From the NCBI GenBank assembly GCA_003439945.1, contig QVRM01005654.1, positions 186,001 through 250,000 of the forward strand: DNA of 64,000 bases, read 5' to 3'. A program made the translations under genes and the position numbers. This DNA comes from Dermanyssus gallinae. Taxonomy: Eukaryota > Arthropoda > Arachnida > Mesostigmata > Dermanyssidae. The notes beneath the pieces were generated by a model. The model saw nothing but the letters and a program-made list of their open reading frames with translations. It ran no database searches and had not been told where the DNA came from. Every line of letters starts with the position of its first letter. Position 1 is the stretch's first letter. Of the stretch, positions 42,320 through 51,812 are shown piece by piece.

Positions 42320-42650
42320 ACGATGTCCTATAACTCCCTCAACCAGATACGGTTTTGGAAATGGTGTAAAATTAAAATTTCAAGCGCTGATTTTCACTCA
42401 AAACGCACGCACGTACACACTCACTGATACGTTTGGACTTCACGTTGGTGCGAAACATAGGCAGGGCTGCTGCGGGTGTGCGCTAGTATGGCTGTAAGTC
42501 ATAACGGCAGTCAAACGGCGTGAAAGTTCCGCATTGTCTGTTGGATGTTTCCAGGACAGTAAGAGCTATGGGTGTTATCCAGAAAGCTCTAAGAACTGTG
42601 CTCAGTTTTCGCGGTACAACTTTGCTTTAGAAACGCCGCCCAATCACCGG
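42320..42650. other. No gene recognised
   Basis: Ordinary-composition sequence between the tRNA-like stretch and the 5' LTR; no ORF or repeat recognised. Confidence 0.5.
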
Positions 42651-43032
42651 ATTGATATAGTAATAGTATAGACATAATTGCATGATTGGGAAACAGATGA
42701 TGATGATTAGTAATGTAACTGAGGAGAGAAAGAGCAGAGTAAAGCTAAGATGTGCATGTCATGATTGGCATCCGTCAGCTTCCTCTAGTGGTCGCTGACG
42801 GAGGTACACCAACTGCACCAGCAGCAGTGAGAGAGTAAACGAGTAGTCGGCGGAGAGGCCGTGCAGGAAGAGGAGACAGAGCGAACTACGTGCCGCATGT
42901 AGGTCGGGCGAGTTCGGCGGTGTGCCAGAGAGAAGCCGTAGGACGGCCGGTAAATCGGCGGTTGGAATAAACTGAATGAGTTAGTAACACAACCTGATGT
43001 CTTCCTTTGACCCTAGTAACGCCCGCTTTACA
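42651..43032 (+). repeat. 5' LTR (first bases lost)
   Basis: Matches the 3' LTR from GTATAGACATAATTGCATG to TTTACA but lacks the first 15 or so bases (TGTCAGGTACAGGG). It retains a central segment that the 3' LTR has lost. The GTCAGAAGTGGGGTCAG just downstream would be the primer-binding region; I cannot name the tRNA. Confidence 0.75.
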
Positions 43033-43261
43033 GTCAGAAGTGGGGTCAGTAAGGTCGTTACTCAGGCTGTGTGAAACCTTTTCGGTTTGGTAGAGTTACG
43101 AAGAGTGTGAAGTGCCGGGAAAGGCTGAGCGTGCTGACTCATTCGGTGTGTTGCTAGTTGCTGTGGTAACTCGTGGCTGTTGTAGAAATTTTTTTTGTCG
43201 TTCGCGTGGTGACAGTTGTGTCGTCGTGTAGGGTGAACTTGGTGGTTGCAAGTGGTGGACG

Positions 43262-44062
43262 GTGTATTGGAAATTGGTCGGCAAGATGTCAGGCGACGAC
43301 GAAAGAAAAAAGAAAACATCAGCTAACGGACAGATGGCAGAGTTGATGGCGAAATGGCTGGAAGATGCATTGAGTCTTGTCAGTCAGAGAAATTGCGGAG
43401 CAGCAACTATAGAGGCCTCAGCAGCAGTAACGGCACCGGTAGTCGATGTAGCAGCACAGTTAGAAGAATTTTCAGGAAACGGATCGTTGCTAGGCGAAGA
43501 ATGGCTAAGACGCTTTGAGTGCGCGCAGAAAGTCGGGGGCTGGAATGAAGCCCAGATCAAGCAGGTACTATTGGCAAAAATGTCTGGCGCGGCTAGACAG
43601 TGGTATCTAAATCACGGCGTCGACGTTGCAACATATGCCGAGTTCAGAGATAAGTTCGTGCTTGCGTATGCTAATCAAAACAACTATAGCATTCTTCTTC
43701 AAATGTTGCACGAATGTGTGCAGTTGAGAGGAGAACCTGTGGATGCATATGCTCGGCGGAAGGAGTCGATTGCTCTTCAGCTCGGACTGAAACCAGATGT
43801 TATAAAAGATCAAATTCTTCGAGGTCTCCGACCTGAATTTGGTTTCTTGGAACTCGAGATGTCGGGAAGACGTCACGATGATGTTTCGCACCTATTGCGT
43901 GATATCGAATATGCAACAAAGCTGCACGCACAGGTTGTTCAGTCGGGAGCAGCAAACCTGGTTGAGAGCCGCAGGTCGTTGGTCAACCCGACAGACCGAT
44001 CGATCATTTGCTTCGAGTGTAACCAGACAGGCCATTTAAGGCTAATTGTCCGACACGGATAG
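43262..44062 (+). CDS. Retrotransposon gag
   Basis: Best start is ATG 43286 (MSGDDERKKKTSANGQ). The capsid-like region (LLGEEWLRRFECAQKVGGW, MSGAARQWYLNHGVD, EFRDKFVLAYANQ, LHECVQLRGEPVDAYARRK, LRGLRPEFGF) is the retrotrans_gag layout of Ty3/Gypsy elements. At the end comes one zinc knuckle CFECNQTGHLRLIVRHG; its expected final Cys is replaced and the frame stops at 44062. The minus copy near 52870-52930 preserves a further knuckle. The protein forms the particle around the element RNA. Confidence 0.75.
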   Translation: MYWKLVGKMSGDDERKKKTSANGQMAELMAKWLEDALSLVSQRNCGAATIEASAAVTAPVVDVAAQLEEFSGNGSLLGEEWLRRFECAQKVGGWNEAQIKQVLLAKMSGAARQWYLNHGVDVATYAEFRDKFVLAYANQNNYSILLQMLHECVQLRGEPVDAYARRKESIALQLGLKPDVIKDQILRGLRPEFGFLELEMSGRRHDDVSHLLRDIEYATKLHAQVVQSGAANLVESRRSLVNPTDRSIICFECNQTGHLRLIVRHG

Positions 44063-44860
44063 CTGCTAGAACGGCGGCGCAACTGCGACCGTTCTATGCC
44101 GTGGATGCTAGTAGCGGTGGCACGCGGCAGCAAGTTGAAGAGCGGCAGCAGCAAAGGACGCAGCATATGAGCGCCCAACGATATAGTGGTGGCAGTAGTA
44201 CCAACAACGGCGGTAACAACGACAACAACAGCACTGGCGGCAACAATAACGATGGTAGCACCAGCGGAGGATCGCAGTCTGACAACAGGAGAACATCGCG
44301 CGTCGTCTGATTTCGGTGTAGGGAGACAGGCCACGTTAGTCGAGATTGTGCGCGGCCCCGATTGCAGCCGGTGGAGAATGATCTAATTCGGAAAATGAAG
44401 CGCTTCAGGCTGAGGAAGCGGAAGGAAAGGTAAAGCTGATAAAAGTAAACGGAATTGAGTGGCATGCAAGAGTGGACACAGAAGCGGCGATAACGATAAT
44501 ATCGCGCACAGCAGCACAACATACTAAGCTCGAAGTGATGCCCAGTGAGTTGGGTCCGGTCCGTGGTATCGGTGGAACGTGTCGGCCTGTTGGTGGGTGC
44601 AAGGCACAAGTCACAGTGGATGGGCTTACGCATGATAATGTCGTGTTGACAGTACTTGAAGATGAAGCTGTGTGTGGCCATGCGATTCTTCTTGGCAAGG
44701 ATCTGTTGGATCGGGAGCACCTGGTAGCGGTGTATCGTAAAGGTACAGCACTAATACTGAGCGCTGATGCCCACCCCGGAAATCGGTCGAGTGTTCCAAC
44801 CAGCGGGAACGAAATTGGAATTAAGGACCGCAGATGAGGTGATGCTTCCTTCTCGGAGCG
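44063..44860 (+). pseudogene. Gag end and retropepsin-like protease
   Basis: About 44080-44310 is a Ser/Asn/Gly-rich spacer. The second knuckle, CRETGHVSRDCARP, is at about 44309-44360 after a stop. The protease region starts near 44420: VNGIEWHARVDTEAAITIIS, then LTVLEDEAVCGHAILLGKDL. The active-site triplet expected as DTG or DSG reads DTE, which should abolish activity. The flap (GPVRGIGGTC) and the HAILLGKDLL segment fit aspartic retropepsins. Frame breaks occur before and after. Confidence 0.6.
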
Positions 44861-45564
44861 AAAGTTTGGTGGCGGTCCAACCAGAAGGAACAATCACAGG
44901 GCCTGTGCAAATAGAAGAGACGGAAGGCTGTGTCATATCGGGCGAGCATATTTGTCACCAGGTAGAAGCAAGTGGAGCGGAAGTTGACAAAGCAGAACCA
45001 GTTGTTTAGCAGGTGCAAGGGGACATTATCCGCGCTGAAGATATGGCGATAGATAAGAGCGTCAGCTTAGTAGAGGAGGAAGGGGACAGTCGGATCAACA
45101 AGTGCGATGAAAGCGGTCAGATTTCTCGCAACGGCGGGGATCACGCCGATCTATTGTTCCCGGATGCCTTGAAGAGTGACCTTAAGTTCAATACAAATGC
45201 GCCGAACTGCAGAGGTGATCATGATAGAGATGGCGAGGCTGTGGATGGACAAGAGGACGGCAGCGAACTGTTATCAACGTCAGAGTCCAAACTGGCTGGT
45301 GGTGAGCTGGCAATAGTGAATATCGACGTCTTGAAACGTGATCAGGCGATGATGCGTGGAGGCGACGTGGATACGGCTCGGAGGGACGAGACAAGCAGCC
45401 GAAGACGCAGGAGGAGCAGACAAGTTAACGCAGCAGTGAACGAGAGCCAAACTACTCGCATTGGACCACAAAATAGCACGTCAGGGAGACAGAGAAGCAA
45501 GCCTCTATATCTGCAAGATTATGTCATAAAAAATATTATGAGGCAGCCAATGGGTGTTGGTTGA
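44860..45564 (+). pseudogene. Pol C-terminal tail joined to protease
   Basis: Frames 44767-45009 and 45013-45564 are acidic and end with RQRSKPLYLQDYVIKN, a pattern found at the end of some Gypsy pol proteins (PxYLQDYV). RT, RNase H and integrase are missing between this and the protease. The minus element at 52604-52317 has the same tail (RNKPLYL), so the tail belongs to the family. Confidence 0.5.
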
Positions 45565-45668
45565 TATCATTGAAGTCAAATGGTTATGTCATTGATTGGT
45601 TGATGTGAATGTTTTGGTTATTTATTTGAAGGATCGATGAGGACATCGATAGGACAGAATGGCCGAAC

Positions 45669-45975
45669 TGTCAGGTACAGGGATATAATAGTATAGAGAT
45701 AATTGCATGATTGGGAAACAGATGACGATGATTGGTAATGTTACTAAGGAGACATGTCATGATTGGCATCCGTCAGCTCCCTCTAGTGGTCGCTGACGGA
45801 GGTACATCAACTGCACCAGCAGCCTATTTTGCTGGTGCAGTTGGTGCATTCCATGCATTCCAACCGCCGATTTGCCGGCCGTAGGACGGCCGGTAAATCG
45901 GCGGTTGGAATAAACTGAATGAGTTAGTAACACAACCTGATGTCTTCCTTTGACCCTAGTAACGCCCGCTTTACA
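45669..45975 (+). repeat. 3' LTR with two internal palindromes
   Basis: Starts TGTCAGG and ends TTTACA. In place of about 130 bases present in the 5' LTR it has two hairpins: 45811-45840 (CTGCACCAGCA arms) and 45857-45911 (26-base arms beginning ATTCCAACCGCCG). The second is an inverted copy of the neighbouring LTR sequence. Confidence 0.8.
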
Positions 45976-45999
45976 TATATATATATATTTATATATATA

Positions 46000-46031
<32 letters not shown>
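45976..46031. repeat. (TA)n microsatellite at the LTR end
   Basis: TA-rich tract with a few TT interruptions directly after the LTR. Confidence 0.9.
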
Positions 46032-47435
46032 GTATTGAGGGTTTTAAAAATGTTGACATCAAACACACAGTTGACCAAATGCGGTCAAAATTTACCAATT
46101 AATTAAATTTTAATTAAATTTTAAAATAAAAAAATAATTTTAAATTTACCAAACAATTACCTCAACATGATAGCTATACGACCATTCACAGCGCACAACT
46201 AACACATCTCACGAACACCAGGCGTTCTGTATAGGAGAAGATTTGTCTCACAATCACACATGTGCTCCCATATCGGGCAACAGCGCCAGTGTCACGGTGC
46301 CAGTGTTTAGTAGTTTCACTTTCACTCTAAAACAAAACTTCTCATAGATCATAATACATTAAGATAAAATTTCTAGCAAGGTTGATCATACTCACTTTCT
46401 TGGAAAAGTTGATTTATTACCTATCGATGGACGCATAGTACTGTGACGTAAGGTACTAAGTTCTAAGATATCATAGCTTCAAAGTAAGGATGGCAAATTA
46501 TTTTGGTAATTAATTTGTTACACTGTTCGGCACCGTTCGGAGTAGATGTGTCGTCTCACCTTTGTGGCGTCGTTATCTGAGACCTTCATAGTTTGTTATC
46601 ACTAATATAACAGGCCACGGCCTCATTTGCCACTATAAGGGAAACACTATGTCTTCTTATCTATGTGGCGCGCAGCCACAACAACTTTGCAATGCGTCCA
46701 AACGAAAATACGTCATTCGTTTGCCTACACCACGAGAAGCCTCTATACCAGTTAATCCCTCAGAAGCGCGCCGAAAAATGTTTCATACGAAGCGTTCGTG
46801 TCACTTGGTGATCTACAACCGGAACCAATTCTGGCCCCAGACGCGGTACTCACGCTAATCTTTCATGATCTCTGCAAAATCGGAGAGCAGAATACAATTT
46901 ACCTTTATTTATGTAATAGAAATAAATTCTTACAAAAGTATATTGCTTTTTGCCTCCGTCGAGTGGCAGCAATTGCCCATATTATTAACCGGTGCTTAAA
47001 GACAAGTGCAGGTGCTTTTCATATTGTCCTTAAGTTTTCCTATAATCACTGCAGTAGTTGTTGCGGTAATTTTAGCCGCGTGACATTTAATTTTATGGGA
47101 CATTTTTATAAGTAGGCGGTTTTGCTGTGGTATCGCTAAGCCCCTATCGTAACCTGCTTTAAAATCCTGTAATTGGAAAACTAAGGAGCGGAGTTGATGT
47201 GTTTTCTTTTGGCGGGCCCTCCTTTTGGATGTGCTTAGACTGTGTTCAGATCAGGCGTCCTAAGTGTTTCTCGCTGTTAATTAGCATAATTATTATCACT
47301 GTTTTCATTGTGATTGCTACTTCTATAGCCAACATTGTGAGGTTGTGTATGCTGATCATGTGCACGTGCGGTCTGAATGTGTCTCGAATTCGATGGCCGG
47401 AGGCTAACCCAGTTAGCCCGCCTTAACCTTTTGAC
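46032..47435. other. No gene recognised, AT-rich
   Basis: Includes an A/T-only stretch near 46095-46150 and short frames (for example 46649-46858 and 46798-47115) with no domain I recognise. No RNA gene seen. Confidence 0.5.
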
Positions 47436-47662
47436 GTACAGAAGGTACAGAAGGCGTACTCTTCTAGGAGACTTCGCGTCGAGCCCGGTGGCGTGGTGGA
47501 ATGCGTCTGCGCCTCGCGACCGGAGGGGACACATAGGTGCGCGGGTTCGAGCCCCACCGTTGCACATTTGTATTTATGAGAGTCCGTATGTGAAGCAATG
47601 CGCAAAGCAGTCCCATGGACGTTAAATCTTGGCTGAGAGTCAGCCCCGAAGGTATCTTTTTA
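47436..47662 (+). repeat. tRNA-derived SINE, plus copy
   Basis: Box A TGGCGTGGTGG at 47489-47499 and box B GGTTCGAGCC at 47544-47553 sit 55 bases apart as in Pol III type 2 promoters. The body continues with CATTTGTATTTA and the tail GACGTTAAATCTTGG...GTCAGCCCC, ending in T-rich sequence. A second copy is 50372-50606 (minus), and a tail-only copy is 3806-3866. About 40 bases upstream of the tRNA head (GTACAGAAGGCGTACTCTTC) are shared too. Confidence 0.8.
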
Positions 47663-48190
47663 ACCTTTTGGCGGGCCTGCAGTTATGGGAATGACTCACG
47701 AGAAAGGGGGTGACCATACCACCTCTCCATCTCGAAGGCGGAAGTTTGTGCGAATTCATACAGAGGCTTATCGGGTGATGAAGGTTTGTTGCCCTAAATG
47801 CGGAAAAAAAGCCGAGGTAAACTTGGTGTGGTGCTCCTGTGGGCCATTGTGTTAAGCCTACCGGTGGTATCTCGGAACCTCGCTTGTTTGGCCTCTCGAG
47901 TAAATTTGCTGCCTGTTTTCTACAGCCGCCGCAGTCATGCAGCTCTAGTCTTCTTATTTTTGCCTACCTTCTAGCGCAAATGTAGGCGGATGCGTTTCGC
48001 ATGCTTTTACGCTCCTACTCACAGGATTATACGCACTTCACGTCCTGTCCCGAGTGGAACTGAAACCACGCTGACTGAGCGACGTCTAGGCGGCATGTTT
48101 TACGCGCAGCTTTCGACGATGCGGTGCAGTCCGAGACCATACAGTTGCGACATGCGGCAGAGGTTCCGGTGCCAGGCTCAGTAAAAAAAA
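47663..48190 (+). repeat. Diverged MosA leader/exon b copy
   Basis: About 47696-47850 encodes HEKGGDHTTSPSRRRKFV ... VMKVCCPKCGKKAEVNLVWC SCG, a C4 zinc-ribbon-like pattern, in the place where MosA leaders have a decayed version. Around 47925 the exon b start region (ACAGCCGCCGCAGTCATGCAG) is recognisable but the frame is broken at once. It is an older relative of the MosA gene unit. Confidence 0.45.
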
Positions 48191-48358
48191 ACTACAGAAA
48201 CTTTTTCCCATACGGCCCAGTGTCTCGAAAGCCACCAGTTATACGTGTCTATCTGGCTTTTGTTCTCGATACACAGTAAGCTTTCTGTCCTCGGCCAGGC
48301 GAGCAAAGACTTAAACCCCTCTACCTAACTGGCAAACATACAACCTAAGCAATGTACA

Positions 48359-48377
48359 AAATACACACACACACACA
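48359..48377. repeat. (CA)n microsatellite
   Basis: ATACACACACACACACA, a short CA run. Confidence 0.8.
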
Positions 48378-48411
48378 TAGTAACGTCGCACAGTGAGACA
48401 TCGGTCAGCTG

Positions 48412-48801
48412 TTATAGTTTTCCTTTTAAAGCGCCTCTGTTATGGCATAATGATATTGAATATTGCACCAACATGATTGACATCTTATGAACGGGTTGTG
48501 GTAGGAACTCGTTCACACGTACTCGAGCAGCCCTGCGCTCACGGCACAAGGCCACTTGAACAAAATTTACGAGACGTTTGCTCAGTTTAGGAAAACTTGC
48601 CGGTTGAAATATACTTACGTTTGAAAAAGACAGATTCTGAAAAACGAAGCAACTATCACAAGCTATCACTTTGTACCCATTATATTGGAGATGCTCGGTC
48701 CCATCAAAGTACAGCAAAAACCGTGAAAGATCGGAAAACGTATAGAAAACGTTACGGGCGATCAACGTGAGATCATGTTTTTGATACAGATGATGTATCA
48801 A
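48412..48801 (-). CDS. Unidentified 129-codon ORF
   Basis: Minus frame starting MIHHLYQKHDLTLIARNVFY, with several aromatic-rich stretches (FVFQNLSFSNVSIFQPASF) and a basic segment (CRERRAARVRVNEFL). Its composition is protein-like, but I recognise no domain, and there is no second copy in the window to support it. It may be chance or an old fragment. Confidence 0.2.
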   Translation of the reverse strand: MIHHLYQKHDLTLIARNVFYTFSDLSRFLLYFDGTEHLQYNGYKVIACDSCFVFQNLSFSNVSIFQPASFPKLSKRLVNFVQVALCRERRAARVRVNEFLPQPVHKMSIMLVQYSISLCHNRGALKGKL

Positions 48802-49352
48802 AATGATAATGGTAATGTCTTTAGTTTTGTAGAGGGAGCGTGGCTTTTATCATAATCGCCATGAATTGACAGGAAGCGAATAGAGCATGATGAATCTGGC
48901 GTAAACCTTAATGCATCACAATTGCAATAGCTGAATATTTATTTTAAATAAATAATAGTCATAATAAAAAATAATAATAATTCCAGAATATTTTTAAGAT
49001 AAATAACGTACTCATTTTCAGCCGCGCCACCAGATTTTTTGCGCTCCGTCGACGTTGGTATTACAACAGATATCTCACTTTCTTCTGCTGCCTATATTCC
49101 TCTACTATTTTAGGGCACGCAACACAACTTTATTCATGACCTAACGGGTATCAACATCTTGACAAACTCCATTAGACACTTGCCAAATTTAGCAGGCTTT
49201 ACTATACATTTTTGGCTGCCGCATTGTGTATATTTGTGTATATACTACGATTTGTTGGCCTTGTAACGATGATACTTACCATCAAACTTACTTGGTTAGT
49301 GCAGATCTATTGGACCCTGTGTAGGCCGTTTTTACATTACGGCTTTGGGTTC
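48802..49352. other. No gene recognised, AT-rich
   Basis: Contains A/T-only runs near 48935-48985. No coding or RNA feature seen. Confidence 0.5.
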
Positions 49353-50220
49353 TCTCAAGTTTAATTTTTTTTTTTTTTTATGGTGAGAGGGAAAACTGCG
49401 TTTACGCACACCCAGAGCGGGTAGTGTGGGACTCGATGCCGATGTTGTTGGCATAATACCCACTAAAAACCTCTCACCTAAATGGCCTCAGGAAGAGGCG
49501 AGGAGCTGGAACCATTCTTTAATATTACTTCAACCCCTACTTCTTCCTTAGGGTTGCGTGATCAGAGCGCACATCGCGGTCTGCACCAGATCTTTCTGTT
49601 CAATAATCGTCGCGGCAAAATCCTTTATGATGTGCCAGCTTTGGGTGTCTTGCAGAAGGGCCTGACCCATTTGTTCACAGGTTACCGGGGGTTCCCGGTC
49701 TAAGAGCCGCGCCAGCTCCGCCCTGTTCGCGCTGAAAGCCGTGCATGCTTCGAAGGTGTGTTTGGCATCGTCTTCTTCTCCTGAGTCGCAGAGAATGCAT
49801 ACTGGCGACGGAGCACGTCCTATGCGGTGTAGATATTTTCTGAAGGTGCCGTGGCCCGTCAAAAATTGGGTTAGAGGGTACGACAGTGATCCCTCTCGCC
49901 TTTTGAACCACTCTCGGAGATCCGGGATAATAGAGCGAGTCCAGAAACCCGGCTGGCCCGCCTGGATCTCCATCCATCTATTGTTCCACTCGTCTAGTGT
50001 CTGACGACGTGCGTCTTCTTTAGAGATAGAGGAGTCCGCACGGCGGACTGCGCTCTTTATAACCCGGAGATCCCAGGGGATCTGCCTGGAGAGTACTTGA
50101 ATGGCCGCGGTAGACGCAGTTTTGTTGGCCCTTGCAATCTTAAGGGCCAGCGGCCTCTGCGTTTTATACAAAAGCCGTCGGCACGTAGCCCGCTTAGCCG
50201 TACGCTGTCTCAAGTTTAAT
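49353..50220 (-). mobile_element. 5'-truncated R1-like LINE with 13-bp target duplication
   Basis: Element 49366-50207 on the minus strand with a poly(A) tail (T run 49366-49379) and TCTCAAGTTTAAT duplicated at 49353-49365 and 50208-50220. Only the ORF2 C-terminus and 3' UTR remain. Confidence 0.85.
49548..50207 (-). pseudogene. R1-like ORF2 C-terminal region
   Basis: The frame begins at the truncation point and reads RPLALKIARANKTASTAAIQ, ending ALITQP. The core SYPLTQFLTGHGTFRKYLHR, then CILCDSGEEDDAKHTF EAC, is the C-terminal zinc module of R1/LOA/I-like LINEs (the LTGHGxFxxYL motif and CxxC...H...C). It is open and undamaged, so the copy is young, but it lacks RT and endonuclease. Confidence 0.8.
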
Positions 50221-50371
50221 GAGATATGCTCTGCTTCCCGATAGTTTCCACTCTAAGCAAAAAACGGATCTTTGTGTAAAATTGCGCATCGCTAAGCATA
50301 TATATTAGTCTTTTCTAAATTATTTGCACGCCTCAGTAGTACTGTTTCACTAAACCGCAACCAAATGTTTT

Positions 50372-50606
50372 TCGGGCTGACCCTCAGCTAACATTAAACG
50401 TCCACGGGACTGCGCTTGCACTGCTTCGTAAGACGGACCCCGTAAATACAAATGTGCAACGGTGGGACTTGAACCCGTACACCTATGTGTCTTCTCCGGT
50501 CGCGAGGCGCACGCGAATGTACCACGCCACCGAGCTCGACGCAACCCCAACCTGTCGGGTACTAAGTCTCCTACAAGAGTACGCCTTCTGTACAGGTCCA
50601 GCTCTA
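50372..50606 (-). repeat. tRNA-derived SINE, minus copy
   Basis: The reverse complement matches 47436-47662: box A GTGGCGTGGTA, box B GGTTCAAGTCC, then the same tail. Flanked on the right by a LINE thumb fragment into which it may have inserted. Confidence 0.75.
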
Positions 50607-50712
50607 GGGTAGTTCCCGCATTTTTAGGCAATCGCAGAAACTGCTTCATAAAGCAGGCCTTCATTCGGTTCAAATTGTTGACGGCAACGTATTTGGAATG
50701 CGACGCTACCAC
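50600..50712 (-). pseudogene. LINE RT thumb fragment
   Basis: The minus strand reads YVAVNNLNRMKACFMKQFLR then LPKNAGTTLELDL. This matches the thumb segment of LINE-C/D (LDRVKRAFLKRVLGLPSNSR). About 38 codons, cut on its left by the SINE. Confidence 0.5.
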
Positions 50713-51023
50713 AAGGAGGCGGTGCCGTACAACTCAAAAATAACTTCCGTCCCAGATTACTGTATAGCTCTTAATTCTACACTTGGCCAATTAAGAGTAG
50801 TCTGTGGTTAGCTTGGTCATACATTCCTCTGGTCAATATACGCATAACGGAAAAGGCTTCGAAACTTTGTGAACATTTCCTACTTTTATAAAAATGTTAA
50901 TCACACTTTTAAAAAAACTCGCTATATACATATATATATAGATCATTACATTGCCTGTTAGAGACCATCTACTCCAATCGGCAACCCTTACTGTTTCACC
51001 AGACGAATCTGGCTTACGGTCAG
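50713..51023. other. No gene recognised
   Basis: AT-rich with a short TATATA stretch near 50930; no feature identified. Confidence 0.5.
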
Positions 51024-51372
51024 TCGTCGGTAGGTGCGATGCTTGCATGGGCGCGAGATAGTTTAAGTTTCCTTTCTTTTCTTCTAACGTTTCTTCTAAC
51101 GACTTTCCGTACGCTGAAGGTGTTCACTGAATGGAGTGTACTACAATTGCCGACTGTAACGTTAAGAACAACACAACGCCTTCTGTCCTTTAGGTCGCCG
51201 TCTGCATCTGTACCGACTATATTGTGTTTTGAGTTTCAGTACATTCCCCAAGGCTTAAATTATAGCGATTGTGTCTTTATTTTGTTTAAAGAATATTACA
51301 CCACCTTGCAGTAGTGTTAATTATATTACATTACATGTGCTCATTAAGTCTCAAAAAAGGCATTCGTTTTAA
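51024..51372 (+). repeat. MosA fragment W
   Basis: Matches 19850-20220 in the P orientation (GGTAGGTGCGATGCTTGC ... TGCTCATTAAGTCTC) with a deletion of about 90 bases near 51180. It is more diverged than P, Q and R. Confidence 0.7.
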
Positions 51373-51789
51373 TTATTTTTTTTTAAGTGCGTTTTTTATA
51401 GTATCTTATGTGTATTACAACATTATAGTCGTGTAGTTCGTAAGGCTGAAAGCCCGTGTACGCAGCACTGAAACAACCAATGCATATGATTTTTTTCTTC
51501 TTCTTTATTATCTAAATCTTATATTTATGTTTAAAAAATAATAGTAGTAAAACAATAATAATAGTAGCCAGTAAATTATATTTTGCCTGACTGTTCAGGG
51601 ATCTGGTCGAAATATATAATATTAGTGGTCGCTTGAAGTTGTATTTCATGGTCTTCGTGGATAATCAGATATGGCCACCCGCCTTGGCCATGGACAGTAC
51701 GCTTAAAGGCCGCCAAGTGACGCAATGTGAAGGCTCGCGTCGCTATCTCCCACATGTCACGTCTTCGGCACGCATGACTATGGCACCAT
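51373..51789. other. No gene recognised
   Basis: AT-rich to 51570, then ordinary sequence leading to a short (TA)n before the minus LTR. No supported ORF. Confidence 0.5.
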
Positions 51790-51812
51790 GTACAAACAAA
51801 TATATATATATA

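Larger units (their letters stand above)
42651..45975 (+). mobile_element. Gag-protease LTR retrotransposon lacking RT and integrase
   Basis: 5' LTR about 42651-43032, 3' LTR 45669-45975, both ending AACGCCCGCTTTACA. The interior has gag, a retropepsin-like region and a pol C-terminal tail, but no RT, RNase H or integrase. The layout resembles Ty3/Gypsy elements. With 3.3 kb it is an internally deleted, non-autonomous copy. The right end abuts (TA)n. Confidence 0.8.

Noticed and set aside
44094..44720. 208-codon minus ORF over the gag-protease region
   Set aside because: Antisense to the GGC/AAC repeats of the gag spacer; low complexity and no domain.
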